Shown: positions 1-9,593, numbered from the stretch's first letter. The stretch is 64,000 bases of DNA from Vulcanimicrobiota bacterium (GCA_003151115.1 PLWS01000005.1:186001-250000), one strand, 5' to 3'. A program made the numbers and translations. The notes: generated by a model not told the origin, from the letters alone.

Positions 1-1
1 C

Positions 2-793
2 TTATGGCTGCAGTACGTCACATGGCTGGGACAGGTCATTCACGGCAATTTTGGATACTCGACCAGCAACTCGGAAGACGTCTTCACCGCGATCGTCGAG
101 CGCTTACCCTCGACGCTGCTGCTGATGGGCACCGCGGTCACCATCGCCTTCATCATCGGCGTGTCGGCCGGGCTCTTCGCAGCGGTGCATCCGTACTCGG
201 TGTGGGACTACCTGATCACCACGTTCGCGTTTTTCGGTCAGTCGATGCCGGTATTCTGGCTGGCGCTGATGCTGCAGCTGGCTTTTGCGGTGCATGGAAT
301 TCCACTGCCGTTCGGTTACGTGCTGCAGCTGCCGTCCGCGGGCATTTCGAGCTCGGACACGTTCGATCTCGGCGATCGCATCACGCATTTGATCTTGCCG
401 GCGACCGCGCTCGCGTTTCTCAACATCGCACTCTTTAGCCGCTTCATGCGCAGTTCGATGCTTGAAGTGATCCGCACGGATTACATGCGCACGGCTTCGG
501 CCAAAGGCTTGAATTTCCGGACGGTGCTTTTCAAACACGGTTTGAAGAACGCGCTGATTCCGCTGGTCACGGTAACGGCGCTCACGCTGCCGGCGCTCTT
601 CGGCGGCGCGATCGTGACCGAAACGATCTTCGCGTGGCCCGGTGAAGGGCGGCTGTTCATCAACGCGCTCGGTCAAGAAGACATCGCCGTGCTGATGGGT
701 TACCTGATCGTCAACGCGTTCTTGGTCGTGTTCTTTAATTTACTCGCCGATGTTTTGTACGCGTGGCTCGATCCGCGCGTGAAGTACGACTGA
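2..793 (+). CDS. Peptide/nickel-type ABC transporter permease (DppB-like), 5' truncated by window edge
   Basis: Inner-membrane permease of a binding-protein-dependent oligopeptide importer. The reading frame is already open at base 2 and reads QYVTWLGQVIHGNFGYS followed by ERLPSTLLL, the usual DppB lead-in before the first conserved helix, so the start lies upstream of the window. Several hydrophobic segments follow, with the cytoplasmic coupling loop around DYMRTASAKGL (bases 478-510), and the end WLDPRVKYD is typical of the family. The stop overlaps the next permease start (TGATG), so the two are translationally coupled. The substrate cannot be read from the sequence; dipeptide or oligopeptide is the family default. 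Confidence 0.93.
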   Translation, partial: LWLQYVTWLGQVIHGNFGYSTSNSEDVFTAIVERLPSTLLLMGTAVTIAFIIGVSAGLFAAVHPYSVWDYLITTFAFFGQSMPVFWLALMLQLAFAVHGIPLPFGYVLQLPSAGISSSDTFDLGDRITHLILPATALAFLNIALFSRFMRSSMLEVIRTDYMRTASAKGLNFRTVLFKHGLKNALIPLVTVTALTLPALFGGAIVTETIFAWPGEGRLFINALGQEDIAVLMGYLIVNAFLVVFFNLLADVLYAWLDPRVKYD

Positions 794-1734
794 TGGCACT
801 TTCAGCACCGATTAACCAGCCTGTGATCGCCGATGATACCGCGGTCTATAGCAAGGTTACGGTTTGGAGCCGCTTCAGGAAGCACAAGCTCGCGATGGCC
901 GGCGCGGTCATCTTGCTCATCATGGTCTTGGTCGCGATCTTCGCGTGGAAGTTCGCGCCGTTCGATCCGAACGCGATCGACGAAGTGCACTGGCAGGGCA
1001 ATCCGGTCGCGCCATGCTTCCAAAACGCGGCACAGTGCGGCGGCCACATCCTCGGTTTGGACGAGAACGGGCGCGACGAACTTTCCCGCTTGATGTACGG
1101 CGCGCAGATTTCGCTAACGGTCGCCGTCTGCGCGGTGCTGATGGAGCTGATCATCGGAACGCTGCTCGGCGCGCTGGCCGGCTACTACGGCGGCTACGTC
1201 GACTATTTCCTGATGCGCATCACCGACGTGTTTTTATCTATTCCGCTCTTGCCGCTGCTCTTGGTGCTGACGGGGATCGTGGCGGCGAGCTCGACCAAAG
1301 CGGCGCTCAGCTTCCAAGTGATCGTCGTCATCATCGGCGGTTTGTCGTGGCCCGGGGTGGCCCGCTTGGTGAGGGCGTCTTACCTTTCGCTGCGCGAGCG
1401 CGAGTACTGCGAGGCCGCGCGCGCGGTCGGCAACGGCGACTTGCGCATCATGCTGCGGCACCTGCTGCCCAACGCGATGGCGCCGATCATCGTCCAAGCC
1501 ACTTTGGATATCGCCAACGTCATCATCGTGGAGTCCGTGCTCTCGTTCTTGGGCTTTGGCATCCAGCCGCCGACGGCTTCCTGGGGCAACATGCTCAGCA
1601 ACGCCGAGGCCAACCTCCAGGACATGTGGTGGGCGGCCGTCTTCCCCGGTCTTTGCATTCTCTTCACAGTCATGGCCATCAACTATATCGGAGATGGGCT
1701 CCGCGACGCTCTTGACCCGAACGCCATAAGATAG
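793..1734 (+). CDS. Peptide/nickel-type ABC transporter permease (DppC-like)
   Basis: Second permease subunit of the same importer, 313 residues. An N-terminal cytosolic stretch precedes the first helix (around residues 30-55). A periplasmic segment contains the family motif HILGLDENGRDELSR, then come further helices and the coupling loop REREYCEAARAVGNGD. The C-terminus ends DGLRDALDPNAIR, typical of DppC. The start ATG at 793 overlaps the stop of the upstream permease; an in-frame start 30 bases earlier would lie inside the upstream gene and is less likely. ATPase and binding-protein genes are not adjacent downstream. A peptide-binding lipoprotein is encoded at 49387-51054, but no link can be shown. 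Confidence 0.95.
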   Translation: MALSAPINQPVIADDTAVYSKVTVWSRFRKHKLAMAGAVILLIMVLVAIFAWKFAPFDPNAIDEVHWQGNPVAPCFQNAAQCGGHILGLDENGRDELSRLMYGAQISLTVAVCAVLMELIIGTLLGALAGYYGGYVDYFLMRITDVFLSIPLLPLLLVLTGIVAASSTKAALSFQVIVVIIGGLSWPGVARLVRASYLSLREREYCEAARAVGNGDLRIMLRHLLPNAMAPIIVQATLDIANVIIVESVLSFLGFGIQPPTASWGNMLSNAEANLQDMWWAAVFPGLCILFTVMAINYIGDGLRDALDPNAIR

Positions 1735-1759
1735 ATAAACTTGCCGGGGCCCGCCCCGT

Positions 1760-1843
1760 GCGCGAGTGGCGAAACTGGTAAACGCACTAGCTTGAGGTGC
1801 TAGCGCCCGCAAGGGCCTGGAGGTTCGAGTCCTCTCTCGCGCA
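1760..1843 (+). tRNA. tRNA-Leu (GAG anticodon)
   Basis: A full cloverleaf can be drawn. The acceptor stem pairs GCGCGAG (1760-1766) with CTCGCGC (1836-1842), and the discriminator is A1843. The anticodon arm pairs CTAGC with GCTAG around the loop TTGAGGT, giving anticodon GAG (CUC/CUU leucine). A long variable arm is built around GCCCGCAAGGGC, and the T-arm carries GGTTCGAGTCC. The long variable arm is class II, as expected for Leu. CCA is not encoded. Confidence 0.97.
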
Positions 1844-1864
1844 TGAAACCCTCCGGGTGCCAGG

Positions 1865-1887
1865 GCCGTACTGAGAGGTAGTACGGC
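1865..1887 (+). terminator. Hairpin after tRNA-Leu, possible transcription end or leader hairpin
   Basis: GCCGTACT (1865-1872) pairs perfectly with AGTACGGC (1880-1887) around a 7-base loop. It lies between the tRNA and the RND gene. No T-run follows, so it is not a textbook terminator; it could also help tRNA 3' processing or sit in the RND mRNA leader. Confidence 0.4.
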
Positions 1888-1915
1888 TTAGAAGGCAGCG
1901 AAGGATCCGTTTATT

Positions 1916-4900
1916 ATGTGGTTGACCCGGTTTGCGATCAGTCGTCCCATCATCACCGCGGTGGTTTTTGCAGCCCTCGCGATTTTTGGCGTGATTTCGT
2001 TTCTGCAGCTGGGACGGAGCTCGAACCCGCCGGGCACGGAGTTTCCGGTCATCGTGGTGAGCTCGTTCTACCCTGGCGCCTCACCGCAAGACATGGAACG
2101 GATGATCGTCAAGCCGATCGAAGACCAAATGGCCGGCATCGACAATCTGGATCACATCACTGCAACGGCTCAGGAAAGCCAAGCGGCGGTCGCGGTCTAT
2201 TTCAAGCTCGGCACCAATATCGATCTCGCGGCAGTCGACGTGCAGCGCCGCACGGACACCGCGCGCATCTACATGCCCAACGACGTCGACCCGCCCAATG
2301 TCATCAAAGCCGGCAGCTCGCAACCGCCGCTACTCGACATCGCCGTCAGTTCGAGCTCGCTTTCGCAGCCAGAGATCGCCGACATCATCACGAGCCAAGT
2401 CCAACCGCTGATCGAACAGATTCCCAACGTTCAGTCGGTCGACGTCTACGGTTCGGCCAACCGCGAGTTTCACGTCGAGCCGATTCCGGGCAAGCTGCTC
2501 GCAACCAACGCAACGCTCACCGATATCTTTAGTGCCGTCTCCTCAGACAACCTCAACGTGCCCGGCGGCATGATGACCCAGCCTACGCAAGAGGCGACGG
2601 TTTCGGTCCATTCCTACATTAATAACACCGGCGACATTCTTGCCATTCCGCTGCCGGTAGCCGGTACGGGCGCGACCGGCATGCACATCGCCGACGTTGC
2701 CAACGTCTACGACAGCCATCTCGAGATGCGCACGATCTCGCACTTCAACGGCAAACCGCGCGTCTACATTTCGATCAACCCCACGCTCGACGCCGACCAG
2801 ATCAAAGCCACCAAGATCGCACGCACGCAGATGGCCGCGATCGAAGCCCGTTTTCCGCACCTGCATTTTACTGAAGAAGACGCACCGGGCGATTTCACTG
2901 CTAAGGAGCTTTGGGGCGTCGGCCAGTCGCTGATCGAAGGCATCTTCCTGACGGCAATCGTCATGATGCTCTTTCTGCACGCGTGGCGCAACGCGATCGT
3001 GGTGCTCGTGGCGATTCCGAGTTCGATCCTCTCGACGTTTATCCTCATGAAAATCTTCGGGTTCCACATCGACGACCTGTCGATGATGGGGCTCTCGCTC
3101 ATCATCGGTATTCTTGTCGACGACTCAATCGTCGTCTTGGAAAATATCGCCCGACATCGAGACTTGGGACAGAAGCCCGTGGATGCCGCGATCAACGGGC
3201 GAACCGAAATCGGCGGCGCGGCGGTCGCCATCACGATGGTCGACGTCGTCGTTTTCTTGCCGATCGCGTTCTTGCCCGGAATCACGGGACAGTATCTCAA
3301 GGAATACGGCGCAGTCGTCGTGACTGCGACGCTGTTCTCACTCTTCGTATCGTTCACGCTCACGCCGCTTCTGGCGGCGAAGTGGAGCATGTTGAACCGC
3401 TCCGAGGGCGACCCGAAATGGGTCCGCGCGCTCGACAATCGTCTCCTGGATCTCATTTTGCTGTTGGTCTCGGCCGGCATGTTCTTGCTGGGCAACATGA
3501 CTGGCTGGTTCTTGCTCAACGTGTTTGCGGTGTTCATCGTGGCGCTGCTCGTGTTGAACTTCGTGGTGCACCGCTACGAAGCGTTTACGGAATACTATCA
3601 AGCCAAACTGCTTCCATTCGCGCTGGCGCACGGCACCTTCGTCGTCTTCGTTTGCGGCGTTTTGTTCCTCAACGCCATCCTTCTTGTTGGAGGCGGCGGC
3701 ATGACTATCGTCATGATGGACTTGTTCATCGTTGCGGTCACGGCAGGCTTCTATGGGCTGGCGTTCGTGCTGCGCTTGTTCGGCTACAACAAAATCGAGG
3801 CGACCAATCCGCTTACCGCGGCGTTGCGCGGCTTGAGCTCGCTCGGAACCTATCCGCCGCTCACGATCGCGACCCTGCTCGGACCGATTGCCCTCGGAGT
3901 GGTCATGGCTCTGCTCGGCGGCATTAACTTCGACTTCTTCCCGGCGCAGCAAACGGGCGTCATCAACATGACGGTGAGCTATCCTACCGGTACGCCGATT
4001 GCGACGACCACGAAGTTCGTGGGGCAGTTGGAAAACGCCATCATGAAAATGCCGGGCGTAAAGTCCGTGAGTTCGACCGTAGGGCGTAAGCCGTCAGGCT
4101 TTGGCGCGACCACCGGTGGAAATTTCGCGCAAGTGACTGCGCAAATGGACGACGGGCACATCAAAAATACGAACAAGGCAGTCACTCAAATTCGTCAGCT
4201 CGGGTATCTGATTCCGGGCAGCGAGTTGGAAGTAGCGGCAGAAGGTGGCGGCGGAGGCGGCGCGGCTGTATCTTACGCGATCACGGGCCCCGAAGAGCAG
4301 ATCGGGCCGGCCGCAGAAAAAATCGCCAAATTCTTGCGCACCGTTCCGGGGACGGTTAACGTGCAGACCTCCGCCGAGATCGCGGCGCCGCGCCTTAACG
4401 TAGATATCGATCAGTCGAAGGCTGCGCTCTTGGGAGTTGCTCCCGCGGCGGCTGCCAACATCGCGCGCATCGCCGTGGGCGGCGCCGTCGCTACCAAGGT
4501 TCGCACCCCGAACGGCCTGGTCGACGTGCGCGTACAGTTCCCGCAGGCCGATCGCAACGCCGTCTCGTCGCTGCAAAACGTGCGCGTGCGTGCGAACAAC
4601 GGAATGCTCGTGCCGCTAGGGGCTTTGGCGACATTTACGTGGACGAAGGCGCCGACGCGCATCGAACGGTTGAACCGGCAGCGCGTCGTCAACGTCTTCA
4701 GCGATCTGTTGCCGGGCTACTCGACCGGCCAAGTGATTACGCCGCTGCAGAAAAAAATGCGCGAGCCTGGATTCTTGCCTTCGGGCATTACGCCGGCCGC
4801 ACAGGGCAACGCACAGTGGGTTGGCGAGACGATGGTCAATCTCGGCATCGCGCTGCTCACGTCGTTCGTGCTCGTCTATATTTTGATGGTGATTCTCTAC

Positions 4901-5428
4901 AGCTCGTTCCTCGAGCCGTTGATCGTCATGTTCTCGGTGCCGCTTGCGATTATCGGTGCGCTTGTCTTCCTGGCGGTCATGGGCAAGGTCCAACCGGAAC
5001 AGGGGCAGTCCCTGAACATCATCTCGATGCTGGGCATCATCATGCTCTTCGGGTTGGTATCGAAGAACGGCATCCTGCTGGTCGATTATTCGAACACGCT
5101 GGTCAAGCGCGGCATGCGCGTGCGGGACGCCGTTCTGCGCGCTTCCGCGACGCGGTTCCGTCCGATTCTCATGACGACCGCCGCCATGATCTTCGGCATG
5201 CTCCCGCTCTCGCTCGGCTATGCCGAGGGCGGTGAATGGCGCACGGCCATGGGCACCGTCATCATCGGCGGATTGCTCAGCTCGCTCACGCTGACGATCT
5301 TCATCGTCCCGATGGTCTACAACACATGGATGGGCTATCTCGAACGGCGCGCGGACGCGAAAGCCGTGCGCCAAGAGCTCCAGCCGCAGGGCGGAGGAGG
5401 CGTCGCCGCGGGAGTTCCCGCGTCGTAA
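1916..5428 (+). CDS. RND efflux transporter (AcrB/HAE1 superfamily) with enlarged central membrane region
   Basis: Proton-driven inner-membrane efflux pump. The N-terminus (LTRFAISRPIITAVVFAAL) is the classic RND helix 1, porter-domain signatures follow, and the helix-4 region carries the paired acids of the proton relay (GILVDDSIVVLENI). It is 1170 residues, against about 1040 for AcrB. The excess lies between helix 6 and helix 7 (about residues 500-640), where several added hydrophobic stretches appear. The second half is regular, with SKNGILLVDYSNTLVKRG and RFRPILMTT. A GAAGGA Shine-Dalgarno lies 11 bases before the ATG. No adaptor or TolC gene is adjacent, so this is an orphan pump gene; substrate unknown. 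Confidence 0.93.
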   Translation: MWLTRFAISRPIITAVVFAALAIFGVISFLQLGRSSNPPGTEFPVIVVSSFYPGASPQDMERMIVKPIEDQMAGIDNLDHITATAQESQAAVAVYFKLGTNIDLAAVDVQRRTDTARIYMPNDVDPPNVIKAGSSQPPLLDIAVSSSSLSQPEIADIITSQVQPLIEQIPNVQSVDVYGSANREFHVEPIPGKLLATNATLTDIFSAVSSDNLNVPGGMMTQPTQEATVSVHSYINNTGDILAIPLPVAGTGATGMHIADVANVYDSHLEMRTISHFNGKPRVYISINPTLDADQIKATKIARTQMAAIEARFPHLHFTEEDAPGDFTAKELWGVGQSLIEGIFLTAIVMMLFLHAWRNAIVVLVAIPSSILSTFILMKIFGFHIDDLSMMGLSLIIGILVDDSIVVLENIARHRDLGQKPVDAAINGRTEIGGAAVAITMVDVVVFLPIAFLPGITGQYLKEYGAVVVTATLFSLFVSFTLTPLLAAKWSMLNRSEGDPKWVRALDNRLLDLILLLVSAGMFLLGNMTGWFLLNVFAVFIVALLVLNFVVHRYEAFTEYYQAKLLPFALAHGTFVVFVCGVLFLNAILLVGGGGMTIVMMDLFIVAVTAGFYGLAFVLRLFGYNKIEATNPLTAALRGLSSLGTYPPLTIATLLGPIALGVVMALLGGINFDFFPAQQTGVINMTVSYPTGTPIATTTKFVGQLENAIMKMPGVKSVSSTVGRKPSGFGATTGGNFAQVTAQMDDGHIKNTNKAVTQIRQLGYLIPGSELEVAAEGGGGGGAAVSYAITGPEEQIGPAAEKIAKFLRTVPGTVNVQTSAEIAAPRLNVDIDQSKAALLGVAPAAAANIARIAVGGAVATKVRTPNGLVDVRVQFPQADRNAVSSLQNVRVRANNGMLVPLGALATFTWTKAPTRIERLNRQRVVNVFSDLLPGYSTGQVITPLQKKMREPGFLPSGITPAAQGNAQWVGETMVNLGIALLTSFVLVYILMVILYSSFLEPLIVMFSVPLAIIGALVFLAVMGKVQPEQGQSLNIISMLGIIMLFGLVSKNGILLVDYSNTLVKRGMRVRDAVLRASATRFRPILMTTAAMIFGMLPLSLGYAEGGEWRTAMGTVIIGGLLSSLTLTIFIVPMVYNTWMGYLERRADAKAVRQELQPQGGGGVAAGVPAS

Positions 5429-5508
5429 CCTGCCGAGCGCATGCCGCTATAAGCCTGCACTCTGGGTAAGCAACCTTCTGAGATTTGCTCTCGGAGGTTA
5501 AGAAAATA

Positions 5509-6297
5509 ATGATCATGGCAAAACGGCTCGCCGCGACGGCGCTGGCCGCGACACTCCTTGTGAGCTTGCCGGCGGCCAAAGCACCGGCGCAAGCCGCAGT
5601 CAATGTCGTCGTAAACGGAGCGACCGTCTCTTTCGATCAGCCGCCCATCGAGCGTGCCGGGAGAGTTTTCGTACCGCTGCGCGGCGTTTTCGAACGGCTT
5701 GGAGCGTCGGTCGTATATGCTAACGGCGACATCAACGCCCAAGGTAACGGCCGCAGCGTGCATCTGCACATCGGATCCACCGCCGCAACGGTGAACGGCC
5801 AGACGCTGTATATGGACGTCGCACCGTTCCTCGTCGGTGCGCGCACGCTCGTTCCGCTGCGCTTCGTCGCGCAAGCGCTCGGAGCGGCGGTCAATTGGAA
5901 TGCGTCCAACAATACCGTCTACATCAACGGTAACGGTTCCAACGCGCCGCCGATCTATGCGACGCCGGTTCCGGGCCAGGGCAATCCTACGACCAACGTT
6001 ATCAATCGCCTAAGCCCGGCCGCCAACTCGCAAGTGGGCAGTTCGTTTACACTTTCGGGCCACACGCGCCCGGGGTCGACGGTCCACATCGTCGCGCAAT
6101 CGACGTCGGCCGCTCTGGGCGGCATTTTCCAAGTCCCGCGCGGCAACTACGCGATCGATACAACTGCCGACGGTAACGGCAACTTCAGCGTTCCGATATC
6201 GCTGAACGTCGTTTCGGGCGGTTCCGTGCGCATCCAGCTTACCTCAACTTCGCCGAACGGAATCACGATAACGAGAACCGTCGCGTACTCAACCTAG
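5509..6297 (+). CDS. Secreted protein with copper-amine-oxidase N-terminal-like domain
   Basis: A signal peptide (AKRLAATALAATLLVSLPAA, cleavage near APAQA) precedes a CuAO-N type stalk domain. The repeated pattern V-x-V-N-G followed by V-F-V-P-L-R-G-V-F-E-R-L-G-A and later T-L-V-P-L-R-F-V-A-Q-A-L-G-A is the hallmark of that family (about residues 30-140). The remaining 120 residues look like a beta-rich extracellular domain. The family name is historical: no amine oxidase catalytic domain is present, and the module is thought to act in cell-surface or wall binding. The start is ATG 5509, 11 bases after GGAGG; an upstream TTG (5485) would place the SD inside the gene. A terminator follows. 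Confidence 0.8.
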   Translation: MIMAKRLAATALAATLLVSLPAAKAPAQAAVNVVVNGATVSFDQPPIERAGRVFVPLRGVFERLGASVVYANGDINAQGNGRSVHLHIGSTAATVNGQTLYMDVAPFLVGARTLVPLRFVAQALGAAVNWNASNNTVYINGNGSNAPPIYATPVPGQGNPTTNVINRLSPAANSQVGSSFTLSGHTRPGSTVHIVAQSTSAALGGIFQVPRGNYAIDTTADGNGNFSVPISLNVVSGGSVRIQLTSTSPNGITITRTVAYST

Positions 6298-6307
6298 GCC
6301 ATCTCGA

Positions 6308-6340
6308 GAGGGCGCCCGGGAAACGGGCGCCCTCTTCCTT
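6308..6340 (+). terminator. Rho-independent-like terminator after the CuAO-N gene
   Basis: An 11-base perfect stem GAGGGCGCCCG (6308-6318) pairs with CGGGCGCCCTC (6324-6334) around the loop GGAAA, followed by the pyrimidine tract TTCCTT. The T-run is imperfect. It separates the secreted-protein gene from the dehydrogenase gene starting at 6352. Confidence 0.8.
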
Positions 6341-6351
6341 AAAAGGCGCGC

Positions 6352-7101
6352 ATGCGGATTTTGATCACGGGCGCGGCCGCGGGCCTGGCTCAGCGCGTCG
6401 CGCTGGCGCTGGCGCAAGACGGTCACGAGGTCGCGTTCACGTTCCGTCCTGGCGGCACGCCTCCGGATGCGACGCTCGAACTCATTCGCAAGGCCGGATG
6501 CGAGGCGACAGCTTTTCCCGTAGAGTTTTTGGGCGCTGAAAATGCGGTGTCTGCGGCGCTAAGTGCAGCGGTCCGCGAACCCGTCGACGCGCTCGTGCAC
6601 GCCGTTGGCCCGATGGTCATCAAGCGCTTCGAGCGTTCTTCGGAAACCGATTACCGCGATATGATCGACGGCAATTTGCGCAGCGCGGTCATCGCCGCGC
6701 GCACCGTTCTGCCCGGAATGCGCGAGCGCGGTTTTGGCCGGCTGGTGTTTTTCGGCATGAACGGATCAAGCGTGACCCGTCCGGCGCGCGGGCTCTCGCT
6801 GCATCTCGCGGCCAAAGCGGGCGTTGTCGCATTCGCGCGCACGCTCTCGCTCGAAGAAGCCAAGCACGCGATCACCGTCAATGTGATCGAGCCGGGCGAC
6901 ATCCGGCAGAAGTCGATCTCGCGCGAGGAAGCGCTCGCGCTGCAGGCGCAAAATCCACGCGGCCGCCCCGGCTCCGCGGACGACATCGCGGCCGCGGTGC
7001 GCTTTTTTCTCGATCCGAAGAATGATTTCATCAACGGCGCCGTGCTCTCGGTAAGCGGCGGGTTGATCGAACCGTACGAGCGAACCGCCTCCCCTTCATG
7101 A
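6352..7101 (+). CDS. Short-chain dehydrogenase/reductase with His in place of the catalytic Tyr
   Basis: Rossmann-fold SDR, 249 residues. The N-terminal nucleotide-binding loop is TGAAAGLAQRVA, the structural motif is HAVGP where NNAG is usual, and the conserved Ser lies in FFGMNGSS. The catalytic Tyr-x-x-x-Lys is read here as HLAAKAG: Lys is kept, Tyr is His. The tail (GAVLSVSGGL) is like FabG or enoyl-reductase-like SDRs. If the His reading is correct, ordinary Tyr proton transfer is lost and the protein may use another acid or have a binding role. It overlaps the aminopeptidase start by 4 bases (ATGA). Substrate unknown. Confidence 0.85.
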   Translation: MRILITGAAAGLAQRVALALAQDGHEVAFTFRPGGTPPDATLELIRKAGCEATAFPVEFLGAENAVSAALSAAVREPVDALVHAVGPMVIKRFERSSETDYRDMIDGNLRSAVIAARTVLPGMRERGFGRLVFFGMNGSSVTRPARGLSLHLAAKAGVVAFARTLSLEEAKHAITVNVIEPGDIRQKSISREEALALQAQNPRGRPGSADDIAAAVRFFLDPKNDFINGAVLSVSGGLIEPYERTASPS

Positions 7102-9593
7102 GTTTCGAGGACATGAACGAGCGACGCGCCTTCGCGCTGCCCGGCTCGACGCTGCACTACGGTCCCGACAAGACGGTCGATGTGGAACATATCGACCTGC
7201 ACCTCATTCCCGATCTGGAACGGGGCCGCTTAGAGGGTATTTGCACGACGACGGTGCGCGCGCTCGACGAACCGGTGGCGATGCTGACGCTCGATGCCGT
7301 GGATCTGAACGTCGCCTCGGTCGAATCGAACAGCCGCGCGCTGAAGTTCACGCCGCGCGGCGATCGCCTCGACGTGCATTTCGATCCGCCGCTGTCGCCC
7401 GACACTGCGGCGACTTTCGCAATTACATACAGTGTCGAGCATCCGCGCCACGGACTGTTCTTCGTCGAACCTTCCGCGGAGTATCCGAAAAAGATCCGGC
7501 ATGCGTGGACGCAGTGTCAAGACGAAAACGCACGCTACTGGTTCCCGTGCCTGGACTATCCGCACGAAAAGCAGAGCACGTCGGCGACGATCGAAGTTCC
7601 TAAAGGTCAATTTGCTTTAGGTAACGGCGAACTCGTCGAGCGTCGCGACGACGGCGGCAAGACGATCTTCCGTTACCGGCAAGCGATTCCGCACTCGACC
7701 TACCTCGTCACGATGGTTGCCGGACCGTTCGTCGAGGCGGCGCAGCCCGGTGCGAGCGTTCCGGTTTATTATTATGTGCTTCCGGGCCGGGAAGCCGACG
7801 GCGAACGCGCCTTCGGAAAGACGCCCGCGATGATGGCCGTGTTCGAGCAACGCACCGACTGTCCGTATCCCTATGCGCGGTATTCGCAGATCGCCGTCTC
7901 TGATTTTATTTTCGGCGGCATGGAAAACACGTCGGCGACAACGCAGACCGATCGTACGCTGCACGACGCGCGCGCGCATGTAGATTTTTCGAGCGATCCG
8001 CTGGTGGCGCACGAACTCGCGCATCAATGGTTCGGCGATCTGCTGACCTGCCGCGACTGGTCGCAGGCGTGGCTGAACGAAAGTTTCGCGACATTTTTTG
8101 AAGGCGTCTTTCGCGAAGCCGATCTCGGCTACGACGAATACATCTACGACGTCTTCGATTGGGTCAAGAGATATCTGGATGAAGACCGCCTGCGGTACCG
8201 GCGGCCGATCGTCTGCAACGATTACCGCGATCCAATCGAACTTTTCGACCGGCACCTTTACGAAAAGGGCGGCGCCGTTCTACACATGCTGCGCGGCGAG
8301 CTCGGGGAAGCCCGCTTCTGGCGCGCGATCCGGCGATACGTCCGGGACAACGCGCAGCGCTCGGTCGAGACGATCGATCTCATCCGCGCAATCGAGCTGG
8401 CCACGGGCCGCAACATGCGCGCATTCTTCGACCGCTGGGTCTTTAGCGCCGGCCATCCGCGGCTGCGCATAGCCGCAGTTTACGATGCGCAGCGGCGAGC
8501 GCTGACGCTGACGGTCGATCAAACACAGCCGGTCGACGCGCAGAATGCGGCGTTTGCGTTCGACGTCGACGTCGAAGTAGACGGGCGGCGCATGCGAGTC
8601 CGGATCGAACGCGAACACGAAACCGTCACTATTCCGCTTGACGCAGAGCCGGCCATGGTGCGGTTCGATCCCGGATCTTTTATCCTCGCCGACGTTAGCT
8701 ATGCGTTCGGCGTGCGGCTCGCCTCGGCGGCGCTGGCCGGCGATCCGTCCGTCGTAGCGCGTATTCGAGCCGGACGCGAGCTTGTAAAGGACGGAAGCGC
8801 TCAGGCGCGATCCGCGGTAGCGGCGGCGTTAAAGGACGATGCCTTTTGGGGTGTGGTTGCCGAATTGGCAACTGAACTTGGAAGATCTCACGCGGCGTGG
8901 GCGCGCGACTTGCTGCTCGAGTCAATCGCTCACGCGCATCCGAAGGTGCGCCGCGCGGTGGCCGATGCGCTCGGCGAATTCCGAGAGCCGGCGGTCGCGG
9001 CCGCGCTCATCGCTCCGGCGACGGGCGACGAGTCGTATTTCGTTCAGCGCGCTGCGCTCAACGCGCTTGGAAAGACGCGCAGCGAGAAGGCCTTCAAGAT
9101 TCTGCGCGATGCGGCTCGCACCACGTCGTGGAACGGCGTCATCGAATCGGGAGCCGCGCTCGGCCTGGGAGAGCTTGCCGATCCGCGTGCGACGCCGGTG
9201 CTCGTGGAACTGACGAAACCGGGCGGAGACGTCGCAGCGCGCGGGGCGGCGCTGCTGGGCCTGGCGCGACAAGCCGAATTGCTCGAGTCCGAGCGCGCCG
9301 CCGCGGTAGATGCGATCGTGAGCGGACTCCGGGACCCGAATTTCTTCATCGCGCGCGGCGCGGTGCTCGCTGCCGAGCATCTGTCGGACAAACACTTCCT
9401 AGAACCGCTCGATTGGCTCGCCGAAACCGGATTCGACGGACGGCTGCGGCGCGACGCTGCGGACGCTGCCGCACGCATTCGCGACGCGCAGAAAACGCCG
9501 GCAGCCGTTACCGGGCTGCGCACCGACCTCGATGCATTGCGTGAAGAACACCGTAAGATCCAAGAGAAGCTCGACGCGCTTTCGCGCGCTTAA
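7098..9593 (+). CDS. M1 family zinc aminopeptidase with C-terminal HEAT-like repeats
   Basis: Zinc metallopeptidase removing N-terminal residues from peptides. The exopeptidase motif GGMEN lies near residue 273, and the zinc site HELAHQWFGD is followed 18 residues later by the third ligand in WLNESFATFF. The transition-state Tyr lies in HLYEKGGAVLHMLRGELG. After about residue 530 the protein becomes a series of Ala/Leu-rich helical repeats (RAVADALGEF, RAALNALGKTR, AALGLGELADP), like HEAT/PBS repeats, and ends in a coiled-coil-like stretch (DALREEHRKIQEKLDALS). Length is 831 residues. No signal peptide is seen, so it is probably cytoplasmic. It starts within the stop of the SDR gene. Confidence 0.93.
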   Translation: MSFEDMNERRAFALPGSTLHYGPDKTVDVEHIDLHLIPDLERGRLEGICTTTVRALDEPVAMLTLDAVDLNVASVESNSRALKFTPRGDRLDVHFDPPLSPDTAATFAITYSVEHPRHGLFFVEPSAEYPKKIRHAWTQCQDENARYWFPCLDYPHEKQSTSATIEVPKGQFALGNGELVERRDDGGKTIFRYRQAIPHSTYLVTMVAGPFVEAAQPGASVPVYYYVLPGREADGERAFGKTPAMMAVFEQRTDCPYPYARYSQIAVSDFIFGGMENTSATTQTDRTLHDARAHVDFSSDPLVAHELAHQWFGDLLTCRDWSQAWLNESFATFFEGVFREADLGYDEYIYDVFDWVKRYLDEDRLRYRRPIVCNDYRDPIELFDRHLYEKGGAVLHMLRGELGEARFWRAIRRYVRDNAQRSVETIDLIRAIELATGRNMRAFFDRWVFSAGHPRLRIAAVYDAQRRALTLTVDQTQPVDAQNAAFAFDVDVEVDGRRMRVRIEREHETVTIPLDAEPAMVRFDPGSFILADVSYAFGVRLASAALAGDPSVVARIRAGRELVKDGSAQARSAVAAALKDDAFWGVVAELATELGRSHAAWARDLLLESIAHAHPKVRRAVADALGEFREPAVAAALIAPATGDESYFVQRAALNALGKTRSEKAFKILRDAARTTSWNGVIESGAALGLGELADPRATPVLVELTKPGGDVAARGAALLGLARQAELLESERAAAVDAIVSGLRDPNFFIARGAVLAAEHLSDKHFLEPLDWLAETGFDGRLRRDAADAAARIRDAQKTPAAVTGLRTDLDALREEHRKIQEKLDALSRA

